Shown here in pieces: positions 34,525 through 42,484 of a stretch of 64,000 bases of DNA. Within the stretch, counting starts at the first letter, position 1. Each line of letters begins with the position of its first letter. Origin of the DNA: Gemmobacter sp. (lineage in GTDB: Bacteria; Pseudomonadota; Alphaproteobacteria; Rhodobacterales; Rhodobacteraceae); the NCBI RefSeq assembly GCF_034676705.1, contig NZ_JAUCBS010000005.1:248001-312000 (forward strand), read 5' to 3'. Under the pieces are notes generated by a model. The model was not told the origin of the DNA. It did not search any database and worked only from the letters and a program-made list of their open reading frames with translations. A program made the position numbers and the translations under genes.

Positions 34525-35916
34525 TTAGCCCTCCTTTGCCAATTGCTGGTCGCGCCACCAGGTGCCCAGGATCACCTCCTTGACCTCGGCCCAGGTACGG
34601 TCGAACGTTTCGCGGCCGCGCACATAGGTGTCGCGGTTGAAATCGCGGTAATCGGTTTCGTAGATGCCCGATACCTGTTCGCCGGCCTGGCCGACCATCA
34701 CGGTCATTTCCTGGCGATAGGTCGTCATGAAGTCGCCGAAATAGGCCTGAATGACATTGCCCAGATCGGCCTGCTGCGCCGGATCGAACCGGGTGACCAG
34801 CGCACGGACGGCATCCCATTCAAAGCGCATCTCGGGCAAGCCGTCGGCGCGGCGGGCGCGGTTTTCGCCCTCTTCAATACTGGCGAAGGTGGAGTAGATC
34901 ATGTCGAAGAACCGGCCCGTCGAATCGAACTCCAAGAATGAGGCACCCAGCGGCACCAGCAGGATGTCAGAGGCCGCCAGCGCGTTGATCGTCAGGTAGC
35001 CAAGCGCCGGAGGGGTATCCAGCAGGATGATGTCGTAATCGTCCAGCAGGCCACCATCCGACAGGGCATTCGTCAGCGCATCCCACAGCGCCCAGTTGCG
35101 CAGTTGCATCCGCCAGACGGGCACCTGGAATTCGGCCCAGTAGAGGTTGAGTTGCGCCCCGATCAGGTCGATGTTCGGCCAATGCGTATGCTGCACAAGG
35201 TTTCGCGGCGAAACCTTCAATGCCTCTGTCAGCGTTTCATCGAAGGGAATCGGGGCCTGGCCCGCCGCCAGCCTGACACGGTTTTCTTCCTGAACCCTTA
35301 ACGCATAGTCCCGGGCGAGCAGGGGGAACACGGTCTGCCATTCATCCTCGACCTTGCCGCCCATGATCGAGGTCATCGACCCCTGGGAATCGAGGTCGAT
35401 CACCAGCACCTTGTAGCCATCCAGCGCGGCGGACATCGCCAGATGTGCGGCGGTGCTGGTCTTGCCGACGCCCCCCTTGAAATTGGCCACGGCAACAACC
35501 TTGGCCGGCAGCCCCTCGGGCCGCCAGGCGCGGTATTCGCGGCCCTTGGCGCCCTCGGCCGCGAAGTGATCGCGCAGGGCAAGAATTTCCTCCAGCGTGA
35601 ACCATTTCGACCCGGCATCGCCTTCACCCTGCGGCAGGTCGGGATTCTGGCGCAGCACGCGGCGCAGATGGGCGGGGTTGACCGGGATCAGGTATTTGCA
35701 GACTTCCCAGGTGGAGAACTTGCGCAGACGCTTCTTGCCATCGGGCGCATAGCCTCTGCGGGCCAAATCGTCTCTGCCACGGGCGGCAAAGGCAGCCGCC
35801 TTGGCAAAGCGGGCGGTGTCGATAGGCTCGCCCAGGCGGGTTGCAGCCTGCGCGGGGTCTATGTTGAAATAGGGCGGCAGGTCGATCTTGCCGGGAGCTG
35901 CGGGTTTCTGTGCCAT
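34525..35916 (-). CDS. parA: ParA-family partition ATPase
   Basis: A 463-residue type Ia ParA. An N-terminal DNA-binding region (residues 1-135, with KKRLRKFSTWEVCKYL resembling the winged helix used for autoregulation) precedes the ATPase domain. The deviant Walker A, KGGVGKTS, lies at residues 147-154. VLVIDLDSQGSMT (Walker A prime) and DIILLDTPPALGYL (Walker B region) follow. It forms the nucleoid-associated gradient that moves ParB-bound plasmid. It is divergent from repA across the origin. An inverted repeat at 35947-35969 may be its operator. Confidence 0.93.
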   Translation of the reverse strand: MAQKPAAPGKIDLPPYFNIDPAQAATRLGEPIDTARFAKAAAFAARGRDDLARRGYAPDGKKRLRKFSTWEVCKYLIPVNPAHLRRVLRQNPDLPQGEGDAGSKWFTLEEILALRDHFAAEGAKGREYRAWRPEGLPAKVVAVANFKGGVGKTSTAAHLAMSAALDGYKVLVIDLDSQGSMTSIMGGKVEDEWQTVFPLLARDYALRVQEENRVRLAAGQAPIPFDETLTEALKVSPRNLVQHTHWPNIDLIGAQLNLYWAEFQVPVWRMQLRNWALWDALTNALSDGGLLDDYDIILLDTPPALGYLTINALAASDILLVPLGASFLEFDSTGRFFDMIYSTFASIEEGENRARRADGLPEMRFEWDAVRALVTRFDPAQQADLGNVIQAYFGDFMTTYRQEMTVMVGQAGEQVSGIYETDYRDFNRDTYVRGRETFDRTWAEVKEVILGTWWRDQQLAKEG

Positions 35917-35946
35917 TCTACTGCTGCATGTCCGCTGTTCGGTGTG

Positions 35947-35969
35947 ATGTGCGCCTGACTATGGCACAT
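35947..35969 (-). promoter_or_regulatory. Inverted repeat upstream of parA (operator or parS candidate)
   Basis: ATGTGC (35947-35952) and GCACAT (35964-35969) are separated by 11 bases and lie 31-53 bp upstream of the parA start. The position fits autoregulation by the ParA N-terminal domain. A centromere role for ParB cannot be excluded. Confidence 0.4.
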
Positions 35970-36103
35970 GCGGGGCAGATTGTGAATCAGTTGCTGCACG
36001 ATAGCCTGGAATCGACCCTGCAACGGCGGAGTTTAGGGATCTTTCTGGATCTTTTGAATCTTTCGTCACGGCAACTTGCTGATTTTCTTGCGGTTATTCG
36101 GGC

Positions 36104-36189
36104 AAAGGTATCCGGTCACAGGACCAAAGGTGCCCGATTCCGGGATAAGGGGTGGCCAGATGCGGGCAGACAGGCGCCGGTTTGCAGGA
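36104..36189 (+). repeat. Four direct iterons, 22-bp period
   Basis: Twenty-base units start at 36104, 36126, 36148 and 36170, exactly 22 bp apart (two helical turns). The first is AAAGGTATCCGGTCACAGGA. The fourth ends TTTGCAGGA. The consensus built from all copies is AAAGGTATCCGTTTGCAGGA. The third is the most degenerate. A related GCAGGCGCCGAAT stretch at 36221 may be another remnant. Confidence 0.75.
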
Positions 36190-36242
36190 TGCAGGGCATT
36201 TTGGCCTGAATAGAGCCTGAGCAGGCGCCGAATGGGCTGTGG

Positions 36243-36251
36243 TTATCCACA
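36243..36251 (+). promoter_or_regulatory. DnaA box
   Basis: TTATCCACA, a perfect match to the consensus DnaA binding site, lies between the direct iterons and the inverted copy at 36257. Confidence 0.75.
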
Positions 36252-36256
36252 ACCGC

Positions 36257-36276
36257 TCCTGCAAACGGATACCTTT
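36257..36276 (-). repeat. Iteron copy, inverted orientation
   Basis: On the minus strand this reads AAAGGTATCCGTTTGCAGGA, the best match to the iteron consensus, six bases after the DnaA box. It is a likely initiator binding site. Confidence 0.7.
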
Positions 36277-36293
36277 TGCGCCCGCGCCAGCCC

Positions 36294-36313
36294 TTGGGTG
36301 CCCGTTTGCAGGA
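36294..36313 (+). repeat. Iteron copy, direct orientation
   Basis: TTGGGTGCCCGTTTGCAGGA matches the iteron consensus at 14 of 20 positions, including the whole TTTGCAGGA end. Confidence 0.6.
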
Positions 36314-36337
36314 CGGGCCGACAGGTTCCCGGCGGTA

Positions 36338-36357
36338 GCTTGTGCGCGGATACCTTT
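36338..36357 (-). repeat. Iteron copy near the repA promoter, inverted
   Basis: The minus strand begins AAAGGTATCCG and then diverges. It lies 58-77 bp upstream of the repA start, where initiator binding could repress repA. Confidence 0.55.
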
Positions 36358-36414
36358 TCATTGATGATCGCCGCAACAGGACACGCGGGCGAATCGCGGC
36401 GAAAAGGGCAGGGC

Positions 36415-37602
36415 ATGGCCAGGGCACCGGAGACAGACGACATCCCGCGCGAGCGGCTGAGCGGGCCGCTGCGGCGGGGGGCGGTCAAGAAGCACGTCGC
36501 GGCCATCCATGTGTCGGGCAAGCTGTCGCTGTTGCAGCGCAAGCTGTCCAATGTGCTGCTGCTGAACGCCTATGATACGCTGACCTCGCAAAACCGGCAC
36601 CAGATAGATGCACGCACGCTGTGCCTGATGATCGGGTATAATTCCAACGATATCGACACGCTGAAAGCGGCTCTGCGCGGCCTTGCAGAGACGGTTGCGG
36701 AATGGGACATGCTGGATGCCGAAGGGCAGCAGGAATGGGGCGTTTCGGCGCTGTTGGCCTATGCCAAGCTGAAGGGGGGCGTGTGCGAATACGCCTATTC
36801 CCCGGCGCTGGCGGAAAAGCTGCACGACCCCAAGGTCTTCGCGCTGATCAACCTGAACATCCAGCGGCGGTTCACCAGCGGCCATGCGCTGGCGCTGTAT
36901 GAAAACTGCTATCGCTTTGTGCGGACCGGATCGACGGGGTGGTGGACGCTGGATCTGTTCCGCCGCCTGATGGGGGTGGCCGACAGCCCCTATTACGACG
37001 AGTTCAAGCACCTGAACGCCAAGATCATCAAGCCGGCGGTGGCCGAGGTGAACAAGACCTCGAACATCGTGGTGACGCCGGAATTGCGCAAGATGGGGCG
37101 GACGGTGACCGACATACGGTTCCGCATTGCCGACAATCCGCAGCTGTCGATCCTGGATATCGACGATGGCGAGGGGCACCGGACCTCTGACGTCTATGGT
37201 CGGCTGCGCGCGCTGGGGGTGGCGGACCGGCTGGCGCGGCAATGGATGAGCGAGCATGGCGAAGGGCATGTGCGGGCCAAGCTGGATTACGTGGCCGGGC
37301 AGGAAGGCGTGCGCAATGCGGTGGGCTATCTGACCCGGGTGATGAAGGACGAGCCCAGGCCCGCCCCCGCCGCGCCCGTGCTATCGCCGCGGGCACGGCG
37401 GCTGGAGCGGATCCGCGACCTGGCGGCGGCCCGCACGCCCACGCAGCGCGATGCCGACAGGCGGCTGTTCATGGCCCGGCTGGAAGGGGCGGCGCGGGAT
37501 GATTTCGAGCGGCATGGCTGGATGTCGGCGCTGAATGCCGAAGCCATTGTCGCCTTCTGGGAGGAGGTCCACCCGGGCGCGTTCGAGGGCATCGCCACCT
37601 AG
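36415..37602 (+). CDS. repA: Plasmid replication initiator RepA (Rep_3-type)
   Basis: A 395-residue initiator. The first winged-helix domain spans about residues 20-150 (GKLSLLQRKLSNVLLLNAY, DIDTLKAALRGLAETVAEWDM). The second spans about 155-270 (FTSGHALALYENCYRF, WWTLDLFRRLMGV, YYDEFKHLNAKIIKPAVAEVN), the hallmark of iteron-binding Rep proteins. The C-terminal third is Arg/Ala-rich. The ATG at 36415 is chosen because AAGGGCAGGGC precedes it and the homologous part begins just after. An open frame back to 36232 crosses the iterons and is unlikely to be translated. It binds the iterons at 36104-36357, opens the origin and probably represses itself. Confidence 0.9.
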   Translation: MARAPETDDIPRERLSGPLRRGAVKKHVAAIHVSGKLSLLQRKLSNVLLLNAYDTLTSQNRHQIDARTLCLMIGYNSNDIDTLKAALRGLAETVAEWDMLDAEGQQEWGVSALLAYAKLKGGVCEYAYSPALAEKLHDPKVFALINLNIQRRFTSGHALALYENCYRFVRTGSTGWWTLDLFRRLMGVADSPYYDEFKHLNAKIIKPAVAEVNKTSNIVVTPELRKMGRTVTDIRFRIADNPQLSILDIDDGEGHRTSDVYGRLRALGVADRLARQWMSEHGEGHVRAKLDYVAGQEGVRNAVGYLTRVMKDEPRPAPAAPVLSPRARRLERIRDLAAARTPTQRDADRRLFMARLEGAARDDFERHGWMSALNAEAIVAFWEEVHPGAFEGIAT

Positions 37603-40600
37603 GGGTGCGATGCCCGCCAGCGCGCGAGGTTCGCGGCCTTGACCGGGCCGAACCCGCGCACCTCCAGCACCGATGCGGCCTTGGCCGTGGCGGCGGGCAG
37701 GGTATCGGGCGCAAGGGTGGCCAGCAGGCTGTCCATCCGGCGCAGGTAATCGTCGCGCAGGGCGCGTTCGGCGCGGCGTTCGTGGGTGTGGCCGAACGGA
37801 TCGAACGGGGTGCCGCGCAGCGGTTTCAGCCGGGCCAGCAGGCGGAAACCCTGCTGCATCCAGGGGCCAAAGCGGCGTTTCGCCGGGCGGCCGGTGCGCG
37901 GATCGGTCCGCGACAGGATCGGCGGGGCGAGGTGGTAGTGCAGGGTATAGTCGCCTTCGAATTCGGCCGCGATGCGGGCGGCAAAGGCGGGGTCGGCGTG
38001 CAGCCGCGCCACCTCGTATTCGTCCTTCCAGGCCATGACGTGATGGGCCCCGCGCATCAGGGCGCGCAGGAAATCATCCGCCCCGTCCCAGCCCTGCACC
38101 TGTGCGGCGGCCCGGTCCACCAGCGTGGCAAAGCGGGCGGCATAGGCGGCGTTCTGCCAGGCGGTCAGCCGGGCGATGAACATGGCGCGCAGGTCGGCGA
38201 CCGAGGGTTCGGCCGTTGCAGGCGTCGGCGCAAAGGCGCCGGGGTTGGCGGCCAGCAGGCGGCCGGCGTGAAAGGCGGCAAGGTTCTGATCCACCCCGCC
38301 ACCATTCAGGGTGATCGCCATGGTGATGGCGCCGGCCGAAATCGGGATCAGGCCCGACTGGAAGGCATGGCCGGTCAGCAGGATATTCGCCGCGATGGCA
38401 TCGCCGAAATGGCGCAGGGCAAGGTCCGTCGCATCAATGGCAACCAGATTGTCCCCGGCACGGCGGCGCAGCTGGCCCATGGGCAGGGCCGATTGCAGAT
38501 CGCCGGTCGGATTCCTGACAAAGCCGGCGGTGGGCGTGACATGGCGGTCCACCACCACGCGGGTGCGGGCCGGGTCTATGGTCGCCAGCCCCTTGGGCGA
38601 TGCGGCCACCACGCTGTCAAAGCCCAGCACGGCATCCGCCTCGGCCCGGCCGATGCGGGGGGCATGCAGGGCGCGCGGGTCGGTCGCCACCCGCAGGTGC
38701 GACATGACGGCGCCGTTCTTTTGCGCAAGGCCGGTCTGGTTCAGCACCTGCACCGCCAGCCCGTCCAGATGCGCGGCCTGCGCCAGAATGGCGGATACGG
38801 TGATCACCCCGGTGCCGCCGATACCGGCCAGCAACAGCGCATGGCTGCCGGTGATCGGTGCTGGCACCGGATCGGGCAGGGCATCCTGCATGGCGGCGGG
38901 CAGGGGGGCCAGGCTGCGGCGGCGCTTGCCGCCCTGAATGGTGACGAAGCTGGGGCAGAAGCCCTTGAGGCAGGACAGGTCGGCATTGCAGGCCGACAGG
39001 TTGACCTGCCGCTTGCGGCCAAGGTCGGTTTCCAGCGGCTCGATGGCGATGCAGTTCGATTGCACCGAACAATCGCCGCAACCTTCGCAGACCTCGGGGT
39101 TGATCATGACGTGCGCGGCGGGTTTGGGGTAGCTGCCCCGCTTGCGGCGGCGGCGTTTCTCGGCGGCGCAGACCTGATCGTAGATGATGCAGGTCACGCC
39201 CTCGACATCACGCAGGCGGGTCTGTTCGGCCAGCAGGTGGTCGCGGTGCAGCACCTTGACCCCGGTGGGCAGGCGGCCCTGCCAGACCTCGGGCTGTTCG
39301 GCGATGACCACCAGTTCGCGCACCCCTTCGGCGCGGATCTGGTCGACGGCGGCGGGAACCGTCAGGTCGCCATCATGTTTCTGTCCGCCGGTCATGGCGA
39401 CGGCATCGTTGAACAGGATCTTGTAGGTGGCATTCACCCCGGCCGCCACCGCCGCCCGGATCGCCAGCAGGCCGGAATGGAAATAGGTGCCATCGCCCAT
39501 ATGGACGAAGACATGCTTTTCATCGGTAAAGGGCGCGTGGCCGATCCAGTTGGCACCTTCGCCACCCATCTGGGTAAAGGTCTCGACGTTGCGGTCCATG
39601 TCCACGGCCAGCATGGAACAGCCGATGCCGGCGGTCGCGCGGCTGCCGTCGGGCAGTCTGGTCGAAACCGAATGCGGGCAGCCCGAGCAGAAATAGGGCA
39701 CGCGGAAGGGCAGGTTCGGCGTGGGGGCAGGGGCCTCGGGCAGGGCGGTCGTGATAGTGCGGCGCAGGAAGGCCGCCAGCACGGGCACCAGACCGGCCGG
39801 GTCCAGTTCCGAAGTCGACGAGATCAGTGGGGCACCATCGGGCGTGGTCTTGCCCCAGAGGCGCGGGCGAACGCCGGTGCGGTTATAGAACTGCGCGCGG
39901 ATCTGATCCTCGATCACCGGGCGCTTTTCCTCGATCACCAGAATCTCGTCGAGGCCGTCGGCGAAGCGGTCCAGCGTTTCGGGCACCATCGGCCAGACAA
40001 GGCCGACCTTCAGCAGGCGGATCCCGGCATCCTCGGGCGTGATCCCGGCGCGGTCGAAGGCGCCCATCAGGTCGCGCCACGCCTTGCCGGTGGCCACGAT
40101 GCCGCGCCGGGCTCCTGCGCCGGCCCCAAGAATGCGGTCCAGCCCGTTGGCGGCGGCAAAGGCGCGGACGGCGGCCAGTTTCGTTTCCAGCCGCCGTTCC
40201 TGTGCCAGCTTGTCATCGGGCCAGCGGATGTGCAGGCCGCCGGGCGGCATGTCGAATGCGGGCAGCACGGGGCGTGCGGCGGGATCGGGCAGGGTCAGGC
40301 TGGCGGTGCATTCGACGATCTCGGTCTGGCATTTGAACCCGACCCAGACCCCGGCGAACCGGCTGAGCGCAAAGCCCATCAGGCCGAAGTCGATATACTC
40401 CTCGACCCCCGCCGGGGCCAGCACCGGCACCATGGCCGAGATCAGCACATGTTCCGACTGGTGCGGAAAGGTAGAGGATACCGCGCCATGATCGTCCCCC
40501 ATCAGCAAGAGGACGCCGCCCTTGGGGTGGGTGCCGGCGGCATTGGCATGACGGATCGCGTCCATCGACCGATCCACCCCCGGCCCCTTGCCATACCACA

Positions 40601-40937
40601 TGGCGAACACGCCATCGTGCCGCGCGCCGGGGGATAGGTCGGTCTGCTGGCTGCCCCAGACCGCGGTGGCGGCCAGATCCTCGTTCAACCCGGGCTGAAA
40701 GCGGATGGCATCGGTTTCCAGAAACTTCCTGGCGCGATTCAGCTCGCCATCGAAATCCGCCAGCGGCGATCCGCGATAGCCCGACACGAAGCCGGCGGTG
40801 TTCAGCCCGTCGGCCCGGTCGCGGGCGTGCTGTTCGATCAGCAGCCGGATCAGCGCCTGCGCGCCCGACACCAGGATGCGGCCCGATGGCTGGCTGTAAC
40901 GGTCGGTCAGGGCGGGGGGCTTGGCGGGGGCGTTCAT
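37599..40937 (-). CDS. Fused indolepyruvate ferredoxin oxidoreductase (2-oxoacid:ferredoxin oxidoreductase)
   Basis: A protein of 1112 residues in which the IorA and IorB parts are fused. The N-terminal pyrimidine-binding domain (SGAQALIRLLIEQ, AGFVSGYRGSPL) is followed by a TPP domain (GEGANWIGHAPF, HMGDGTYFHSG). A 4Fe-4S ferredoxin domain follows (CEGCGDCSVQSNC, CNADLSCLKGFCPSF). Last is the gamma-type domain (LLAGIGGTGVITVSAIL). It oxidatively decarboxylates aryl or branched 2-oxoacids to acyl-CoA. The ATG at 40937 overlaps the GlcD-type gene stop (ATGA), so a 2-hydroxyacid may be oxidised and then converted to acyl-CoA. Its stop overlaps the repA stop. Confidence 0.9.
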   Translation of the reverse strand: MNAPAKPPALTDRYSQPSGRILVSGAQALIRLLIEQHARDRADGLNTAGFVSGYRGSPLADFDGELNRARKFLETDAIRFQPGLNEDLAATAVWGSQQTDLSPGARHDGVFAMWYGKGPGVDRSMDAIRHANAAGTHPKGGVLLLMGDDHGAVSSTFPHQSEHVLISAMVPVLAPAGVEEYIDFGLMGFALSRFAGVWVGFKCQTEIVECTASLTLPDPAARPVLPAFDMPPGGLHIRWPDDKLAQERRLETKLAAVRAFAAANGLDRILGAGAGARRGIVATGKAWRDLMGAFDRAGITPEDAGIRLLKVGLVWPMVPETLDRFADGLDEILVIEEKRPVIEDQIRAQFYNRTGVRPRLWGKTTPDGAPLISSTSELDPAGLVPVLAAFLRRTITTALPEAPAPTPNLPFRVPYFCSGCPHSVSTRLPDGSRATAGIGCSMLAVDMDRNVETFTQMGGEGANWIGHAPFTDEKHVFVHMGDGTYFHSGLLAIRAAVAAGVNATYKILFNDAVAMTGGQKHDGDLTVPAAVDQIRAEGVRELVVIAEQPEVWQGRLPTGVKVLHRDHLLAEQTRLRDVEGVTCIIYDQVCAAEKRRRRKRGSYPKPAAHVMINPEVCEGCGDCSVQSNCIAIEPLETDLGRKRQVNLSACNADLSCLKGFCPSFVTIQGGKRRRSLAPLPAAMQDALPDPVPAPITGSHALLLAGIGGTGVITVSAILAQAAHLDGLAVQVLNQTGLAQKNGAVMSHLRVATDPRALHAPRIGRAEADAVLGFDSVVAASPKGLATIDPARTRVVVDRHVTPTAGFVRNPTGDLQSALPMGQLRRRAGDNLVAIDATDLALRHFGDAIAANILLTGHAFQSGLIPISAGAITMAITLNGGGVDQNLAAFHAGRLLAANPGAFAPTPATAEPSVADLRAMFIARLTAWQNAAYAARFATLVDRAAAQVQGWDGADDFLRALMRGAHHVMAWKDEYEVARLHADPAFAARIAAEFEGDYTLHYHLAPPILSRTDPRTGRPAKRRFGPWMQQGFRLLARLKPLRGTPFDPFGHTHERRAERALRDDYLRRMDSLLATLAPDTLPAATAKAASVLEVRGFGPVKAANLARWRASHP

Positions 40938-42292
40938 GCGGGTGTCCCGAAGATGCGGCCGGGGTTCAGGATGAACCCCGGGTCGATGGCGCCCTTGATC
41001 CGGGCCATGGCGGCGATTTCGGCGGCATCGCGGCACAAGGGCAGCCAGCGCACCTTGTCCAGCCCGATGCCGTGTTCGGCGGTGATCACCCCGCCATGCC
41101 GGGCGGTCAGGGCAAAAACCTGGGTCGTCAGGGCATCGTCGGGGGGGCAGGCCAGGATATAGTGCAGGTTGCCATCGCCCAGATGGCCAAAGACATAGGG
41201 CCGCGCCCGGCCCGCGCACAGCGCCGCCGCCTGATCCAGAAAGGCGGGAATGGCGGGCAGCGGCAGCGACAGATCCAGGCTGGTCAGCGGGCCGGCATTT
41301 TCGATCAGGTAATGGCTGCACCCGTCGCGCAGCGCCCACAGGCGCAGGCAATCCGCCTCGGACGCGGACAGGACGGCATCGGCGATCTGGCCGGTTTCCA
41401 GCGCGGCGCCCAGCACGGTTTCCAGCCGCGCGGCATCGGCGGCAGGGTCGGGGCCCGCCACCTCGACCAGCAGGACGGCGGCGGCAGGGGTGGCAAAGGG
41501 GTAGCGCAACCCGCGCCGGGCGCAGGTTTCCGACAACAGCGGGTCGATGATCAGCTCGCAGGCTTGCAACAGCGGGCCAAGGCCCGCGCGCAGCACGGGC
41601 AGCAGGGCCAGCGCCTGTGCCGCACCTTCCAGCGCGCAGACGGCGACGCGGCGGGCCGTCGGGGCCGGGTGCAGGCGCAGCACCAGCCGGGTGATCAGGC
41701 CCAGCACACCTTCGGACCCGATCAGATATTGCGACAGATCCAGCCCGCTGTTGTCCTTGGCCAGCCCGCCCAGCCGGCTGACGATGGTGCCATCGGGCAA
41801 AACCGCCTCCAGCCCCAGAACCTGTTGGCGGAAGGTGCCATAGCGCAGCGCCAGCGGCCCGCCCGCGTTGGTGGCGGCCATGCCGCCCACCGTGGCGCTG
41901 CCCCGTGCGCCCAGATCGGCGGCCAGATACAGCCCATGGTCGCGCGCCGCCTGCTGCGCGGTTTCCAGCGGCACGCCGGCGCCAAGGGTCATCGTTGCCG
42001 CCACCGGATCGACCACCGGCGGCGCGGTCAGCCGTTCGGTGGACAGCACAACCTCGCCCGGCTGAACCCGCGCCCCACCCGACAGGCCGGTGCGCCCGCC
42101 CTGCACCACGGCGGCCAGCCCGGCCGATTGCAGCGCGCGCAGAATCGCCGCCGCATCCTGCGCCGACCGGGGGGCCAGCACCGCCAGCGGCGCCGCACCC
42201 GGCTTGCCCGCGGCATCGTCGCGATAGCGCGGCGCATCGGCCAGCTGATGGGCCAGCAAGGCGGGCGGCAGGGTGGGGGCGGGCTGGCTCAC
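40934..42292 (-). CDS. FAD-binding 2-hydroxyacid dehydrogenase (GlcD/D-lactate dehydrogenase type)
   Basis: A 452-residue VAO/PCMH-fold flavoprotein (VVQGGRTGLSGGARV, LGARGSATVGGMAATNAGGP, GTFRQQVLGLEAVLPDG, YVFGHLGDGNLHY, ITAEHGIGLDKVRWL). It oxidises a D-2-hydroxyacid to a 2-oxoacid, probably with a quinone or flavoprotein acceptor. The start is placed at a GTG (42292) with AGGAG nine bases upstream. In-frame ATGs at 42322 and 42334 lack ribosome sites. It is co-translated with the ferredoxin oxidoreductase downstream. It is divergent from the acuI-like gene and shares the operator at 42414-42432. Confidence 0.87.
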   Translation of the reverse strand: MSQPAPTLPPALLAHQLADAPRYRDDAAGKPGAAPLAVLAPRSAQDAAAILRALQSAGLAAVVQGGRTGLSGGARVQPGEVVLSTERLTAPPVVDPVAATMTLGAGVPLETAQQAARDHGLYLAADLGARGSATVGGMAATNAGGPLALRYGTFRQQVLGLEAVLPDGTIVSRLGGLAKDNSGLDLSQYLIGSEGVLGLITRLVLRLHPAPTARRVAVCALEGAAQALALLPVLRAGLGPLLQACELIIDPLLSETCARRGLRYPFATPAAAVLLVEVAGPDPAADAARLETVLGAALETGQIADAVLSASEADCLRLWALRDGCSHYLIENAGPLTSLDLSLPLPAIPAFLDQAAALCAGRARPYVFGHLGDGNLHYILACPPDDALTTQVFALTARHGGVITAEHGIGLDKVRWLPLCRDAAEIAAMARIKGAIDPGFILNPGRIFGTPA

Positions 42293-42413
42293 GGAAGCGG
42301 TCTCCTGCTGGCGGGCGGGCATGCACACAGGCATATCACAATGCCGGCCAGCCACCAGCGCGGCCGCCACCTGCCCGGCGACAGGTTATTTCTGTTGCAA
42401 TCAAAGTCAAATA

Positions 42414-42432
42414 CATATTTCAATATGGAAAT
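42414..42432 (+). promoter_or_regulatory. Palindromic operator between the GlcD-type and acuI-like genes
   Basis: CATATTTCAATATG (42414-42427) followed by GGAAAT. The same 14-mer occurs in reverse at 46814-46827, also followed by GGAAAT, in the promoter of the GntR/FCD regulator gene. It is probably bound by that regulator. Confidence 0.6.
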
Positions 42433-42441
42433 AGGGAGAAC

Positions 42442-42467
42442 GGGGATGCCTGCCCGGCAGGCACCCC
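42442..42467 (+). other. 5-prime leader hairpin of the acuI-like gene
   Basis: GGGG-AT-GCCTG and CAGGC-A-CCCC can pair around a five-base loop, ending about 8 bases before the ribosome site of the gene at 42485. It might influence translation or mRNA stability. Confidence 0.3.
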
Positions 42468-42484
42468 CCGAGATTGGAGCAATA

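Larger units (their letters stand above)
36020..36358. other. Plasmid replication origin (oriV)
   Basis: This part of the 498-bp gap between parA and repA holds an AT-richer stretch (about 36030-36100) as likely unwinding region, direct iterons from 36104 to 36189, one perfect DnaA box (36243-36251) and further iteron copies in both orientations up to 36357. The order AT-rich region, iterons, DnaA box and initiator gene is typical of Rep_3-type iteron plasmids. Confidence 0.8.

Noticed and set aside
36104..36357. CRISPR array
   Set aside because: The units are degenerate 20-mers spaced every 22 bp with no spacers, in both orientations, next to repA and a DnaA box. These are iterons.
33445..37602. 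RepABC-type replicon
   Set aside because: repA, repB and repC are not in one operon. The initiator is Rep_3-like with iterons and is divergent from parA-parB, which fits the RepA type instead.
40886..42470. Long plus-strand open frame opposite the GlcD-type gene, continuous with the acuI-like gene
   Set aside because: It is the antisense of a gene with clear FAD-oxidase motifs, and its composition (Gln/Arg/Gly/His-rich, no domain) is typical of high-GC shadow frames. Only the part from 42485 looks like protein.
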